64,000 bases of DNA from Pseudonocardia halophobica (GTDB taxonomy: Bacteria; Actinomycetota; Actinomycetes; Mycobacteriales; Pseudonocardiaceae). The stretch lies in assembly GCF_027922425.1 (NCBI RefSeq), contig NZ_BSFQ01000008.1, forward strand, positions 154,303 through 218,302, read 5' to 3'. The notes under the pieces are model-generated. The model saw only the letters and a program-made list of their open reading frames with translations. It was not told where the DNA came from and did no database searches. The position numbers were made by a program, and so were the translations under genes. Positions 48,735-58,810 of the stretch are shown piece by piece (the stretch's first letter is position 1; every line of letters begins with the position of its first letter).

Positions 48735-48784
48735 GCGGCCCCACCGGAAGCCCCACGAGGTCTCGGAGTCGGCGGTGCAGCGGG

Positions 48785-49441
48785 TCAGCGCACCAGCGGC
48801 GCGCCCATCGGCCGGGCGCGTCCGCCCAGCTCCTGCGTCATGCCGTCGACGAAGATGTACACGGCGGTGAGGCAGAACAGCGCCGCGGTGATCCCGGCGA
48901 TGGTGAGCAGGCCGGTCGAGCCGTTCAGCGTGGCCGTGAGCACCAGCGCCACCGTGATCGTGACCAGCGCGAACAGGGTGGTGAAAGCCAGCGGCAGACG
49001 CAGCGTGGCCAGGGTGAGCACCGCGAACACCGCGAGCCAGGCGATGAGGAAGGTCCCCTGCGCGGCGGCGGCGTTCTCCGCCGGGATCTTCAGCCAGTCG
49101 TTGACCAGCGAGAGCACGAGGTAGCCGTAGCTCAGCCAGAAGGTCGCGAACACCGTGAAGATCGCGCCGACCGCGCCCTGCCCGATCCGGATCGCCCACA
49201 CGCCGGCGACCAGGAGGCCCAGGACGGAGACCAGGAGCGTCATCGGGACGAGGGTGCCCACGGCGGCCGCGGGCAGGTACCCGAACAGGTACAGCGTCAG
49301 GCCGATCCCGCCGACGAGGAAGGCGGGAAGCCCGAGCAGGGCGGGGTTGCCGGTCGGTGCGGGCGGGGCGGCGGGCGCCGCGGGGCCGGCGGCGCCCGCC
49401 GGGTCGAGGGCGGGTTCGGACAGTCCGTGCTCAGTGCTCAT
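48785..49441 (-). CDS. GPR1/FUN34/YaaH family transporter, copy 1
   Basis: A 218-residue membrane protein. After a 28-residue Ala/Pro-rich N-terminus comes the family motif NPALLGLPAF, then six hydrophobic segments and a Phe/Trp-rich FWLSYGYLVLSL helix. The family moves acetate or succinate with protons. It is leftward, convergent with dnaE2. A paralogue lies 386 bp upstream in the same direction. The C-terminus GGRARPMGAPLVR matches that of the paralogue. Confidence 0.88.
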   Translation of the reverse strand: MSTEHGLSEPALDPAGAAGPAAPAAPPAPTGNPALLGLPAFLVGGIGLTLYLFGYLPAAAVGTLVPMTLLVSVLGLLVAGVWAIRIGQGAVGAIFTVFATFWLSYGYLVLSLVNDWLKIPAENAAAAQGTFLIAWLAVFAVLTLATLRLPLAFTTLFALVTITVALVLTATLNGSTGLLTIAGITAALFCLTAVYIFVDGMTQELGGRARPMGAPLVR

Positions 49442-49756
49442 GTCACGCTCCAGACTGGTGGGCATCCGGGAGCGGAGCGTCCAGGGCGCGGGCGAGGAGT
49501 GTGCTCCGTCACACACATTCACGTCCACATCGGTCCAGTGTGGTTTCTCAATCTGACACAGCAGGCCTCTGACCTGGGGGGAGTCGCGCGAACAGGCGAG
49601 TATGGACACGGCGCGGACACGGCCGGGACACGGTCCGGACACGGGCGGCGCGGGATCACTACTCAAAGGACGCGCGAGACGGCGTCGCGGGAACGGAGAT
49701 CGCGGGGTCGATCCAGCGGTTGTGCATGCGCCGAGGAGACGGGGCGGGAACGAGCG
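49442..49756. other. Upstream region of YaaH copy 1
   Basis: No gene is seen. It contains 11-bp iterons (see 49604-49644) and, near the gene, a stretch CACACATTCACGTCCACATC that may hold the promoter. The second half leads to the terminator of the upstream paralogue. Confidence 0.4.
49604..49644. promoter_or_regulatory. Four 11-bp iterons (GGACACGG)
   Basis: GGACACGG is repeated at 49604, 49615, 49626 and 49637, each followed by a different trinucleotide, so the period is exactly 11 bp, one helical turn. It lies 163 bp upstream of YaaH copy 1 and after the terminator of copy 2. It looks like a cooperative protein-binding array. Confidence 0.7.
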
Positions 49757-49791
49757 GGGCCCGGACGCCTCGGGGCGAGACGTCCGGGCCC
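49757..49791 (-). terminator. Terminator after YaaH copy 2
   Basis: Perfect 11-bp arms (GGGCCCGGACG and complement) with a 13-base loop, 37 bp beyond the stop of YaaH copy 2 (leftward). Confidence 0.75.
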
Positions 49792-49827
49792 GGTCGCGCG
49801 ACGGTGCGGCGAGGCGCAGCGCCTGCG

Positions 49828-50472
49828 TCACTTCACCAGCGCGTTGCCCATCGGCATCGGACGACCGCCCAGGTCCTGGGTGAAGCCGTCGAACAGGATG
49901 TAGGCGAAGATCGCGCAGAAGACCAGGGTGGTGATCCCGGCGATCGGGAAGAGACCGGTGTTGCCGGTGCTCACGCCCAGGAACGCGAGCACGAAGGTGA
50001 TGTCCACGAACACGAAGCCCGCGGTGAAGGCCAGCGGCAGGCGCAGCGTCGCCAACGTGAGCAGGAGGAACACCAGGGTGAAGGACAGCAGGTAGGTCCG
50101 CTGCACGCTCGCCACGGAGGCGGCGTCGGTCACGCCCCACCAGCCGCTGGTGAGCCCGGTGAGCAGCAGCCCGAAGCTGAGCCAGAAGGCGGAGAACACG
50201 CCGAAGATCGCGGACACCGCGTTGGCGGCCACCCGGGCCGCCCACACCGAGGCGATCAGCAGGAAGAGCCCGGCGGAGAGCGAGACGATCGGGATCATGC
50301 CGCCCGGCAGGGTGGCGGTGTCCAGGTACCCGAGGAACCAGAGGCCCAGGGTGACCCCGGAGGGCAGGAAGGTGATCAGGCCCAGCAGGGCCGGGTTGGG
50401 CGCCGGGGCGGCGGCCGCCTGCGGCTCGGCAGCGGCATGCGCCCCCGCCTGCACGTCGCTTTCCACGCTCAT
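49828..50472 (-). CDS. GPR1/FUN34/YaaH family transporter, copy 2
   Basis: A 214-residue membrane protein with the NPALLGLITF motif after an Ala-rich N-terminus, six hydrophobic segments and the LATLRLPLAFT segment shared with copy 1. The C-terminus GGRPMPMGNALVK also matches. A monocarboxylate carrier role is known for the family; the substrate here is not visible. ATG at 50472 has GAGGAGC upstream. It is divergent from the DUF3017 gene; the region between them contains a perfect palindrome GGTCAGCTGACC (50614-50625). Confidence 0.88.
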   Translation of the reverse strand: MSVESDVQAGAHAAAEPQAAAAPAPNPALLGLITFLPSGVTLGLWFLGYLDTATLPGGMIPIVSLSAGLFLLIASVWAARVAANAVSAIFGVFSAFWLSFGLLLTGLTSGWWGVTDAASVASVQRTYLLSFTLVFLLLTLATLRLPLAFTAGFVFVDITFVLAFLGVSTGNTGLFPIAGITTLVFCAIFAYILFDGFTQDLGGRPMPMGNALVK

Positions 50473-50711
50473 GAAGTGCTCCTCGTCGAGTGGGCCGGCA
50501 GGGGAGTCCGTGGACGCCGGCGGTGCGATTGTGCGCGGGGTCACAGCGGCGGCGGACCCTCCGAAAGAACGGATCACGACCTCGACTTTCGCGACGCAAC
50601 GCGGGGACGAGCAGGTCAGCTGACCGTCGGGGCGGGTCACGAAGGGGTGACGCGGGTTGCGCACCGGCCGGGTTGGACCCGGCGTGGGCGGCCTCTGGGA
50701 GGATGGCGGAC

Positions 50712-51299
50712 GTGAGCGGCGGCGACCATCTGCGGGGTGACCTGCCGAGCGGTGACGAGCCGACCGCCCCGCTCCGCCGGCCGGGAACCGGCCCGTCGCA
50801 ACCCGGCCCCACGCACCCCGGTCCGCACCCCGCATCACAGCAGCCCGGCCCGCCGCACCCCGCCCCGCAGCCCGGCTCGCCGCACCCCGGTCCACAGCCC
50901 GCCCCACCGCAGCCCGGCCCCCCGCGCGTCGGTCCGCTCCCGCCGCCCATCCCGCCGCCGGGCCCGCCGGAACCGAGCTCGCCGGCCCCGCCGCCGGCCG
51001 TCCACGAACGCGGCGGTGTCCGCGGCTGGCTCGAGGTCCACGGCGCGCTGCTGCTGGTGCTGCTGATCGCGCTGGGCGGCATGGTCCAGGTGCTCACCGA
51101 GCACTGGCGCCAGGGCTCCGCGCTCCTCGGCGGGTCCCTGCTGGTCGCGGCGCTGCTGCGCGGCGTGCTCCCGCCCGCGCGCGCCGGGCTGCTGGCGATC
51201 CGCGGCCGGGTGGTCGACGTCGTCTGCTACACGGTGTTCGGCATCGCCGTGCTCCTGCTCGCGCTCACGATCACCCGCGGATCGCTCACCGTGGGCTAG
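50712..51299 (+). CDS. DUF3017 membrane protein with Pro-rich N-terminus
   Basis: A 195-residue protein. The first 100 residues are a cytoplasmic Pro/His/Gly-rich stretch with short repeats (QPGPPHPAPQPGSPHPGPQP). Then come three hydrophobic segments (LEVHGALLLVLLIALGGMV, LLGGSLLVAALLRGVL, VVDVVCYTVFGIAVLLLALT), the DUF3017 domain. Function unknown. GTG at 50712 has GGGAGGA 9 bp upstream; ATG 50703 is an alternative. DUF2252 follows after 9 bp. Confidence 0.78.
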   Translation: MSGGDHLRGDLPSGDEPTAPLRRPGTGPSQPGPTHPGPHPASQQPGPPHPAPQPGSPHPGPQPAPPQPGPPRVGPLPPPIPPPGPPEPSSPAPPPAVHERGGVRGWLEVHGALLLVLLIALGGMVQVLTEHWRQGSALLGGSLLVAALLRGVLPPARAGLLAIRGRVVDVVCYTVFGIAVLLLALTITRGSLTVG

Positions 51300-51308
51300 G
51301 TTCCCGCC

Positions 51309-52625
51309 ATGTCACCTCGGGAGACGGACCGGAGCGAGCGGATCGTCGACACGCTCGTCGACGCGTTCTCCGACCTCATGGCGGCCGACCCGGCGGCCTT
51401 CCGCACCAAGTTCCGCAAGATGGCGGCGGACCCGTTCGCCTTCTACCGCGGGAGCGCCTGCCTGTTCTACGCCGACGTCGCCGAGCGCGAGGACCCGTGG
51501 GCGGACGAGCGGACCGGCCGGATCTGGATCCAGGGCGACCTGCACGCCGAGAACTTCGGCACCTACATGGACGGCGACGGCCGGCTGATCTTCGACGTCA
51601 ACGACTTCGACGAGGCGTACATCGGCCACTTCACCTGGGACGTCACCCGCTTTGCCGCCAGTCTCGCGCTGCTGTGCTGGCGCAAGGCGATCCCCGACGA
51701 CGACATCACCGAACTGGTCGGCCGCTACGCCCGGGCCTACCTCGACCAGGTCCGCGCGTTCACCGACGTCGACGACGACCGCAGCTTCTCCCTGCGTCTC
51801 GACACCTGCGACGGGCCCGTGCAGGAGGCGCTGCTGCGGGCGAAGCTCAGCACCCGCGTGGCCCTGCTCGACTCGATCACCGAGACCGAGGGCTTCGACC
51901 GGATCCTGCGGGACGGTCCCGGGGTCCGCCGGCTCGACGACGGTGAGCGCGAGCGGGTGTGCGAGGCGTTCGAGCGCTACCTCGACACCATTCCCGAGTC
52001 GAAGCGGGACTCCGGCGTCACCTACGCGATCAAGGACGTCGCCGGGAAGTCCGGCTTCGGGATCGGGTCCGCGGGCCTGCCCGCGTACACGGTGCTGGTC
52101 GAGGGCTACAACCAGGCGTTGGACAACGACGTCGTGCTGACGATGAAGCAGGGCAACGTGGCGGCGCCGTCGCGTGTGGTGCCGGAGTCGGAGGTCGCCG
52201 CGGTCTTCCACCACCACGGGCACCGCACCGTGCTGTCGCAGCGTGCCCTGCAGGCCCACGCCGACCGGCACCTCGGGTGGACCGACCTCGACGACGTGGG
52301 TTTCGTCGTCAGCGAGATCTCGCCGTACGAGTCCGACCTGGACTGGTCGGAGCTCACCGAGCCCGACGAGATCGGCCCGGTCGTGGAGTACCTCGGCCGG
52401 GCGACCGCCAAGGTGCACTGCGTCGCGGACTCCGACGCCGACGACTCGATCGTCGACTTCCAGACGGAGGAGGCGATCACGGACGTGGTCGGAGGCCGGG
52501 AGGACGAGTTCGTCGGCTGGGTCACCGACTTCGCCCACTCCTACGCCGCACAGGTCCGCGAGGACCACGCGCGCTTCGTCGACGCCTTCCGCGACGGGCG
52601 TATCCCCGGCGTCACCAGCACCTGA
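51309..52625 (+). CDS. DUF2252 family protein
   Basis: A 438-residue cytoplasmic protein of the DUF2252 family, which has an aminoglycoside-phosphotransferase-like (kinase) fold. Family signatures: MAADPFAFYRGSACLFYADV, WIQGDLHAENFGTYMDGDGR (catalytic-loop-like GDLHAENFG), FDVNDFDEAYIGHFTWDVTR, and FVVSEISPYESDLDW. GDLHxxNFG and the following DxNDFDE correspond to HxDxxxxN and DxD-type kinase motifs, so phosphotransfer is possible; the substrate is unknown. Nine bases after the DUF3017 gene, probably one operon. Confidence 0.9.
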   Translation: MSPRETDRSERIVDTLVDAFSDLMAADPAAFRTKFRKMAADPFAFYRGSACLFYADVAEREDPWADERTGRIWIQGDLHAENFGTYMDGDGRLIFDVNDFDEAYIGHFTWDVTRFAASLALLCWRKAIPDDDITELVGRYARAYLDQVRAFTDVDDDRSFSLRLDTCDGPVQEALLRAKLSTRVALLDSITETEGFDRILRDGPGVRRLDDGERERVCEAFERYLDTIPESKRDSGVTYAIKDVAGKSGFGIGSAGLPAYTVLVEGYNQALDNDVVLTMKQGNVAAPSRVVPESEVAAVFHHHGHRTVLSQRALQAHADRHLGWTDLDDVGFVVSEISPYESDLDWSELTEPDEIGPVVEYLGRATAKVHCVADSDADDSIVDFQTEEAITDVVGGREDEFVGWVTDFAHSYAAQVREDHARFVDAFRDGRIPGVTST

Positions 52626-52628
52626 ATA

Positions 52629-52677
52629 CACGAACGGCACTTTCGTGCGGACCTACCGCACGAAAGTGCCGTTCGTG
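52629..52677. terminator. Long perfect palindrome (terminator) before icd
   Basis: Perfect 22-bp arms around a 5-base loop between the stops of DUF2252 (52625) and icd (52686). Should end both transcripts. Arms are homologous to the palindrome after guaA. Confidence 0.9.
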
Positions 52678-52685
52678 CAAAGAAC

Positions 52686-54899
<2,214 letters not shown>

Positions 54900-55103
54900 C
54901 GCTGCTTCGCGCCTCGCAAACGTGTCGCCTGGTGGGCTCCGTACGACAGGAGCACGCCGCTCCCCGCCCGACACGCTATCCCGTACGCCTGTCCTGGTGC
55001 GTGCCGAGGTCGGTGCCGGATGCCCGCGACGGTGCACGTCACACCCCCGGGAGGGCGGTCCGCTCCGCTACGGTGAGCCCGAGGGTCGTCACGGGGAGGG
55101 GTC

Positions 55104-55448
55104 ATGGCGCTGGGGCCGAAGATCAAGGTGCCCAAGCTGGAGGCGTCGTCCTTCAAGGGCTGGGCGTTCGTGCTGATCGCCGGCACCCTGCTCGCGGTGA
55201 TCGCGCTCGTGTTCCGCGGCACCGGCACCACCGGCGAGACCGGCTGCGTGATGGAGGTGCAGGGCAGCGCGCCGCTCGACGTCTACCGCAGCGCCAGCAC
55301 CCAGTTCGAGCCCGTCGACACCCTGCGCGCCGGCCAGCTGGTCGACGCCGAACGCGGCGTCATCGAGAACGGCTTCCGCAAGCTCGTCGGCGACAACCGG
55401 TGGGCCGTCAACGAGCGGCTGGCCGCGACCGCGGGGAGCACGTGCTGA
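55104..55448 (+). CDS. Small single-pass membrane protein with extracytoplasmic domain
   Basis: A 114-residue protein: basic N-terminus (GPKIKVPKLEASSFKGW), one membrane segment (residues 18-40), then a 70-residue outer domain with two Cys and beta-rich pattern (LDVYRSASTQFEPVDTLRAGQLVDA) that resembles a bacterial SH3-like fold. Family not known. ATG at 55104 has GGAGGGG upstream. It is divergent from icd and 43 bp before xth. Confidence 0.7.
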   Translation: MALGPKIKVPKLEASSFKGWAFVLIAGTLLAVIALVFRGTGTTGETGCVMEVQGSAPLDVYRSASTQFEPVDTLRAGQLVDAERGVIENGFRKLVGDNRWAVNERLAATAGSTC

Positions 55449-55491
55449 CATCCGTCACGCATGACCGGGCGCGCTGCGGGAAGCTCTAGGC

Positions 55492-56292
55492 GTGCCGACC
55501 GTCAGCTCCGTGAACGTCAACGGTGTGCGGGCCGCGTCGACCAAGGGCTTCCTGGACTGGCTCGCCGGGACCGAGGCGGACGTCGTGTGCCTGCAGGAGA
55601 CGCGCGCGCTGCCCGTCGACCTGCCTGCCGGGTTCCTCGCCGCAACCGCCGGGTGGCACCTGACCCTCGAGCCCGCCGCCGCCAAGGGTCGTAACGGCGT
55701 GGCGGTGCTGAGCCGGGAGGCGCCCGACGCGGTGCGGACCGGGATCGGTGCGGCCGAGTTCGCCGGCTCCGGCCGGTACGTCGAGGTCGACCTGCCCGGG
55801 CTGACCGTCGCCTCGCTCTACCTGCCCAAGGGCAGCGCCGGCACCCCGAAGCAGGAGGAGAAGGACCGCTTCCTCGCCGCGCTCGCCGCGCACCTCGCCG
55901 AACGCCGGGAGAAGGCGCTGGCGGACGGCCGGGAGATGGTCGTCGCCGGGGACTTCAACATCGCGCCCGCCGAGGCCGACATCCGCAACTGGAAGGGCAA
56001 CCTCGCGCACTCCGGGTTCCTCCCGCACGAGCGCGAGTGGATCGCGACGTTGTGCGCGAGCGGCTGGACGGACGTGGTGCGCGCCGTGCACCCGGGCGTC
56101 GACGGCCCCTACACCTGGTGGTCCTACCGCGGCCGCGCCTTCGACAACGACGCCGGCTGGCGCATCGACCACGTCCTCGCCACCGCCGGACTCGCCGGCC
56201 GGGCCGAGCACGCCGTCGTCGAGCGGGCCCCGAGCTACGACACGCGCTGGTCGGACCACGCCCCGGTGACCGTGAGGTTCGGGCCGCCGTGA
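55492..56292 (+). CDS. xth: Exodeoxyribonuclease III family AP endonuclease
   Basis: A 266-residue endonuclease/exonuclease/phosphatase-fold enzyme that cleaves at abasic sites in base excision repair. Motifs: SVNVNGVRAA, CLQETRA (metal-binding Glu), VASLYLPKGS, VAGDFNIAP (Asp/Asn), WWSYRGRAFDNDAGWRIDHVL (His-binding region) and SDHAPVTVRF with the catalytic Asp-His. Length is normal. GTG at 55492 is probably leaderless (TCTAGG just upstream). Its TGA overlaps the pseudokinase GTG by four bases. Confidence 0.94.
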   Translation: MPTVSSVNVNGVRAASTKGFLDWLAGTEADVVCLQETRALPVDLPAGFLAATAGWHLTLEPAAAKGRNGVAVLSREAPDAVRTGIGAAEFAGSGRYVEVDLPGLTVASLYLPKGSAGTPKQEEKDRFLAALAAHLAERREKALADGREMVVAGDFNIAPAEADIRNWKGNLAHSGFLPHEREWIATLCASGWTDVVRAVHPGVDGPYTWWSYRGRAFDNDAGWRIDHVLATAGLAGRAEHAVVERAPSYDTRWSDHAPVTVRFGPP

Positions 56293-57071
56293 TCCCGAGC
56301 AGGATGATCGGGGGGCGCTACGTCGTCCTCGACGGGTTGGGCGCGGGGCTGCTCGGCCCGGTCTGGCGCGCCGAGGACCGGCTGACCGGGCGCTACCTCG
56401 CCGTGCAGGAGCTGCACGTCCCCGACATGACCCCCGCCGAGCACGCGCGGTTCCGTGAGCACCTGCTCCGCGAGGCCCGGCGGATCGGGGCGCTCGCCGA
56501 CCCGGGGCTGCTCGCGGTGCACGACGTCCTGTCCGACTGCGGGATCGACCACGTGGTCACCGAGCTCGCCGTCGGGACGCGGCTGAGCGACCACGTCGCC
56601 TCCGGTGGTCCGCTCGCCGCCCACGACGCGCTCGACATGGCCCGGGGGCTGCTGCGCACGCTGCGCGCCGCGCACCACCGGCAGCTCGTGCACGGCGCGG
56701 TCCGGCCCGGCGCGGTCGTGCTGGGCGACGACGGCCGCATTGCGCTCGCCGACGTCGGGCTCGCGCTGCCGGCCGAGGAGGCCGGGGTGCCGATCCGCGA
56801 CCAGCTCGGTCCGCACGGCGTCGTCGCGCCGGAGCGGGCGGCGGGCGGTCCCGCGACGGCCGCGGCGGACATGTGGGGGCTCGGCGCGACCCTGGCCTTC
56901 GCCGGGGCGACCGAGGAGCCGCTGTCCTCGCTGGTCGCGGCGCTGCGCACGGAGGACCCGGCGTCGAGGCCCACCGCCGACGAGGCGTTGGCCATGCTCG
57001 GCCGCAACGGCTCCACCCCCGGCACCTCCGGGCGTTCGTGGTGGAAGATCTGGGAACGCCTCCGCCCCTAG
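56289..57071 (+). CDS. Serine/threonine protein kinase-like pseudokinase
   Basis: A 260-residue protein with a PknB-type fold (GGRYVVLDGLGAGLLGPVWRA) but degraded active sites: the VAIK lysine position reads LAVQELHV, the HRD loop reads VHGAVRPGAVVL (Asp replaced), and DFG reads ADVGLAL. APE survives as VVAPERA. No membrane segment or PASTA domain is present; the C-terminus is short and basic with Trp (SWWKIWERLRP). Catalysis is unlikely; it may act as a scaffold or regulator. The GTG overlaps the xth stop (GTGA), so it is co-made with exonuclease III. Confidence 0.85.
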   Translation: MIPSRMIGGRYVVLDGLGAGLLGPVWRAEDRLTGRYLAVQELHVPDMTPAEHARFREHLLREARRIGALADPGLLAVHDVLSDCGIDHVVTELAVGTRLSDHVASGGPLAAHDALDMARGLLRTLRAAHHRQLVHGAVRPGAVVLGDDGRIALADVGLALPAEEAGVPIRDQLGPHGVVAPERAAGGPATAAADMWGLGATLAFAGATEEPLSSLVAALRTEDPASRPTADEALAMLGRNGSTPGTSGRSWWKIWERLRP

Positions 57072-57085
57072 ACCCGGCACGTCCC

Positions 57086-57260
57086 CGCGAGCCGGCAGGT
57101 CCAGCCCGCGAGTCGCGCTCTGGGCTCCCGCGAGTCGGGAGTTCTGGCACCGCGAGTCGGGAGTTCTGGCACCGCGAGTCGGGAGTTCTGGCACCGCGAG
57201 TCGGGAGTTCTGGCACCGCGAGTCGGGAGATCCGGCGCCGCGAGTCGGGAGCTACGAAGG
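57086..57260. repeat. 22-bp tandem repeat array 2
   Basis: Four identical 22-bp units (57129-57216; CGCGAGTCGGGAG + TTCTGGCAC), a fifth with GATCCGGCGC and a partial sixth, preceded by two decayed units at 57086 and 57107. Same orientation as array 1, between the stops of the pseudokinase and ybaK genes. Confidence 0.95.
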
Positions 57261-57268
57261 AGCCCCGC

Positions 57269-57757
57269 TCAGGCGACGTCGGCGGGTGTCCCGTCCGTGA
57301 TCGCGACGAGCTCGGCGAAGGTGGTCGGGAAGACCGCATGGGCGATGCCGCCCGCGGCCCACACCTCCTCGTAGGCCTCGAGCGCGCGGTCCACCAGGGT
57401 GCGCAGCGGTGCCGGATGCCCGACGGGTGCGATCCCGCCGATGGCCTGGCCGGTAGCCGTCGCGACGAAGTCCGGCTTCGCGCGGCGTACCACCGCTGCG
57501 CCGACCAGTCCTGCAACCTTCGCGGTGTCGACCCGGTGCGCGCCGGAGGTGAGGACGAGGAGCGGGTCGCCATCGGCGTCGAACACCAGCGAGTTCGCAA
57601 TCGCGCCGACCTCGACGCCGAGCGCCTCCGCGGCCGCAGCGGCCGTGGTGACCACGTCGGGAAGCACCTGCATGCGCTCGACGTGCTCCTCCGCGGCGCC
57701 GCCCTCACGCAGCGCCGCGATCACCTTCTGCACCTTGGGGTGATCCTGCGCGGGCAT
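57269..57757 (-). CDS. YbaK/EbsC-type aminoacyl-tRNA deacylase
   Basis: A 162-residue protein of the YbaK/ProX superfamily, which hydrolyses wrongly charged aminoacyl-tRNA. Motifs: PKVQKVIAALREGG, IANSLVFDADGDPLLVL, VGAAVVRRAKPDFV, TGQAIGGIAPVGHPAPL and a WAAGGIAHAVFPTTFAEL end. The usual catalytic Lys of YbaK is Asn in the IANSLVF position, as in several actinobacterial members, so the exact specificity is unclear. ATG at 57757. The gene is bracketed by inverted copies of the 22-bp arrays. Confidence 0.88.
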   Translation of the reverse strand: MPAQDHPKVQKVIAALREGGAAEEHVERMQVLPDVVTTAAAAAEALGVEVGAIANSLVFDADGDPLLVLTSGAHRVDTAKVAGLVGAAVVRRAKPDFVATATGQAIGGIAPVGHPAPLRTLVDRALEAYEEVWAAGGIAHAVFPTTFAELVAITDGTPADVA

Positions 57758-57800
57758 GGCCGCATTCCAGCACGGCCCGCGCCCATGGCGGCACTCGGAT

Positions 57801-57890
57801 TCGGAACTCCCGGCTCGCGGTGCCGGATCTCCCGACTCGCGGTGCTGGATCTCCCGACTCGCGGTGCTGGATCTGCCGACTCGCGCAGTC
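57801..57890. repeat. 22-bp tandem repeat array 3 (inverted orientation)
   Basis: Three and a half units of the same repeat in reverse orientation (read on the minus strand: CGCGAGTCGGGAG + ATCCAGCAC), ending exactly at the stop codon of the esterase gene and lying just upstream of the ybaK start. Confidence 0.93.
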
Positions 57891-58718
57891 TCACGGGGCT
57901 GAGAGTTGGGCCCACACCCACCCGGTGGCGTCGGCGGGGTCGGTGCTGGTGCCCGGGCCGGAGGTGGGGGTGGCCCAGGTGTGGTCCCGGCCGGCGAGGA
58001 CGTCCCGCGCCACGGTCCGCCCACCCGCACACGACCAGCGCGTCACGGTCGCGGACCCGGTCACGGCCGTCGCCGGGTCCGCGCAGGAGGCGGCGGCGAG
58101 GAACGGGGCCAGCGTGGCGTCGAGCGAGGCCCGCCCCGGCCGCCCGCCGATCGGCACCCGCGGGTCCGCCGTCCCGGCCACCGCGGCGACCCGCACCGGC
58201 GCGGGCTCCGCGCACGGCACCGTCAGGGCCCCGGCGACGGGTCCGATCCCGGCGAGGTCGCCCGGCCGGGCGCAGGCCCAGGCGTAGCTGAGCATGGCGC
58301 CGTTGGAGAACCCCACGGCGTACACCCGCCGCGGGTCGGTCCGCTCCCGTTCGGTGAGCGCGGCGGCGAGTTCGTGCAGGTAGCCGACGTCGTCGACGCC
58401 CCGGGCGGCCGAGCTCCCGCAGCACGTGCCCGCGTTCCACGTCCAGTCGAGGCCCTCCGGGTACGCGACGACCACGCCCTCCCGCTCCGCCAGCTCGTCC
58501 CACCCGGTCAGGGAGCGCATGCCCTCGGCGGTACCGGTCGCGCCGTGCAGCACGAGCACGAGCGGCGCCCCGGGCCCGGCGGACGCGGGATGGTGGACGA
58601 GCGTGGTGCGGTCGCCCTGCGGTGTGGCGAGGGTGACGGTGCCGTCGGCCGCCGGGACGTCCGCACACGCCGCCACCAGCACGGCGAGCAGCACGAGGAC
58701 GCCGGCACGGAGGCGCAC
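57891..58718 (-). CDS. Lipoprotein esterase, PHB-depolymerase/feruloyl-esterase-like
   Basis: A 275-residue exported hydrolase. The N-terminus is a lipoprotein signal with lipobox LVAACA around residues 13-18. The alpha/beta hydrolase core has PLVLVLHGATGTAEG (oxyanion), YAVGFSNGAMLSY (nucleophile Ser), and AGTADPRVPIGG with the acid, then GRDHTWATPT with the His. This pattern is seen in poly(3-hydroxybutyrate) depolymerase-like and feruloyl esterases (LpqC-like in mycobacteria). The GTG at 58718 was chosen because the signal peptide starts there. Leftward, divergent from fbiC. Confidence 0.87.
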   Translation of the reverse strand: MRLRAGVLVLLAVLVAACADVPAADGTVTLATPQGDRTTLVHHPASAGPGAPLVLVLHGATGTAEGMRSLTGWDELAEREGVVVAYPEGLDWTWNAGTCCGSSAARGVDDVGYLHELAAALTERERTDPRRVYAVGFSNGAMLSYAWACARPGDLAGIGPVAGALTVPCAEPAPVRVAAVAGTADPRVPIGGRPGRASLDATLAPFLAAASCADPATAVTGSATVTRWSCAGGRTVARDVLAGRDHTWATPTSGPGTSTDPADATGWVWAQLSAP

Positions 58719-58810
58719 GCGCCGAGGATAGGTCCCCGCGGTATTCCCGGCCGGTCCTGTGATGATCCCGCAGGTCGACCGGGGCGGCGGGCCGGACATA
58801 GTGTGGGCGG

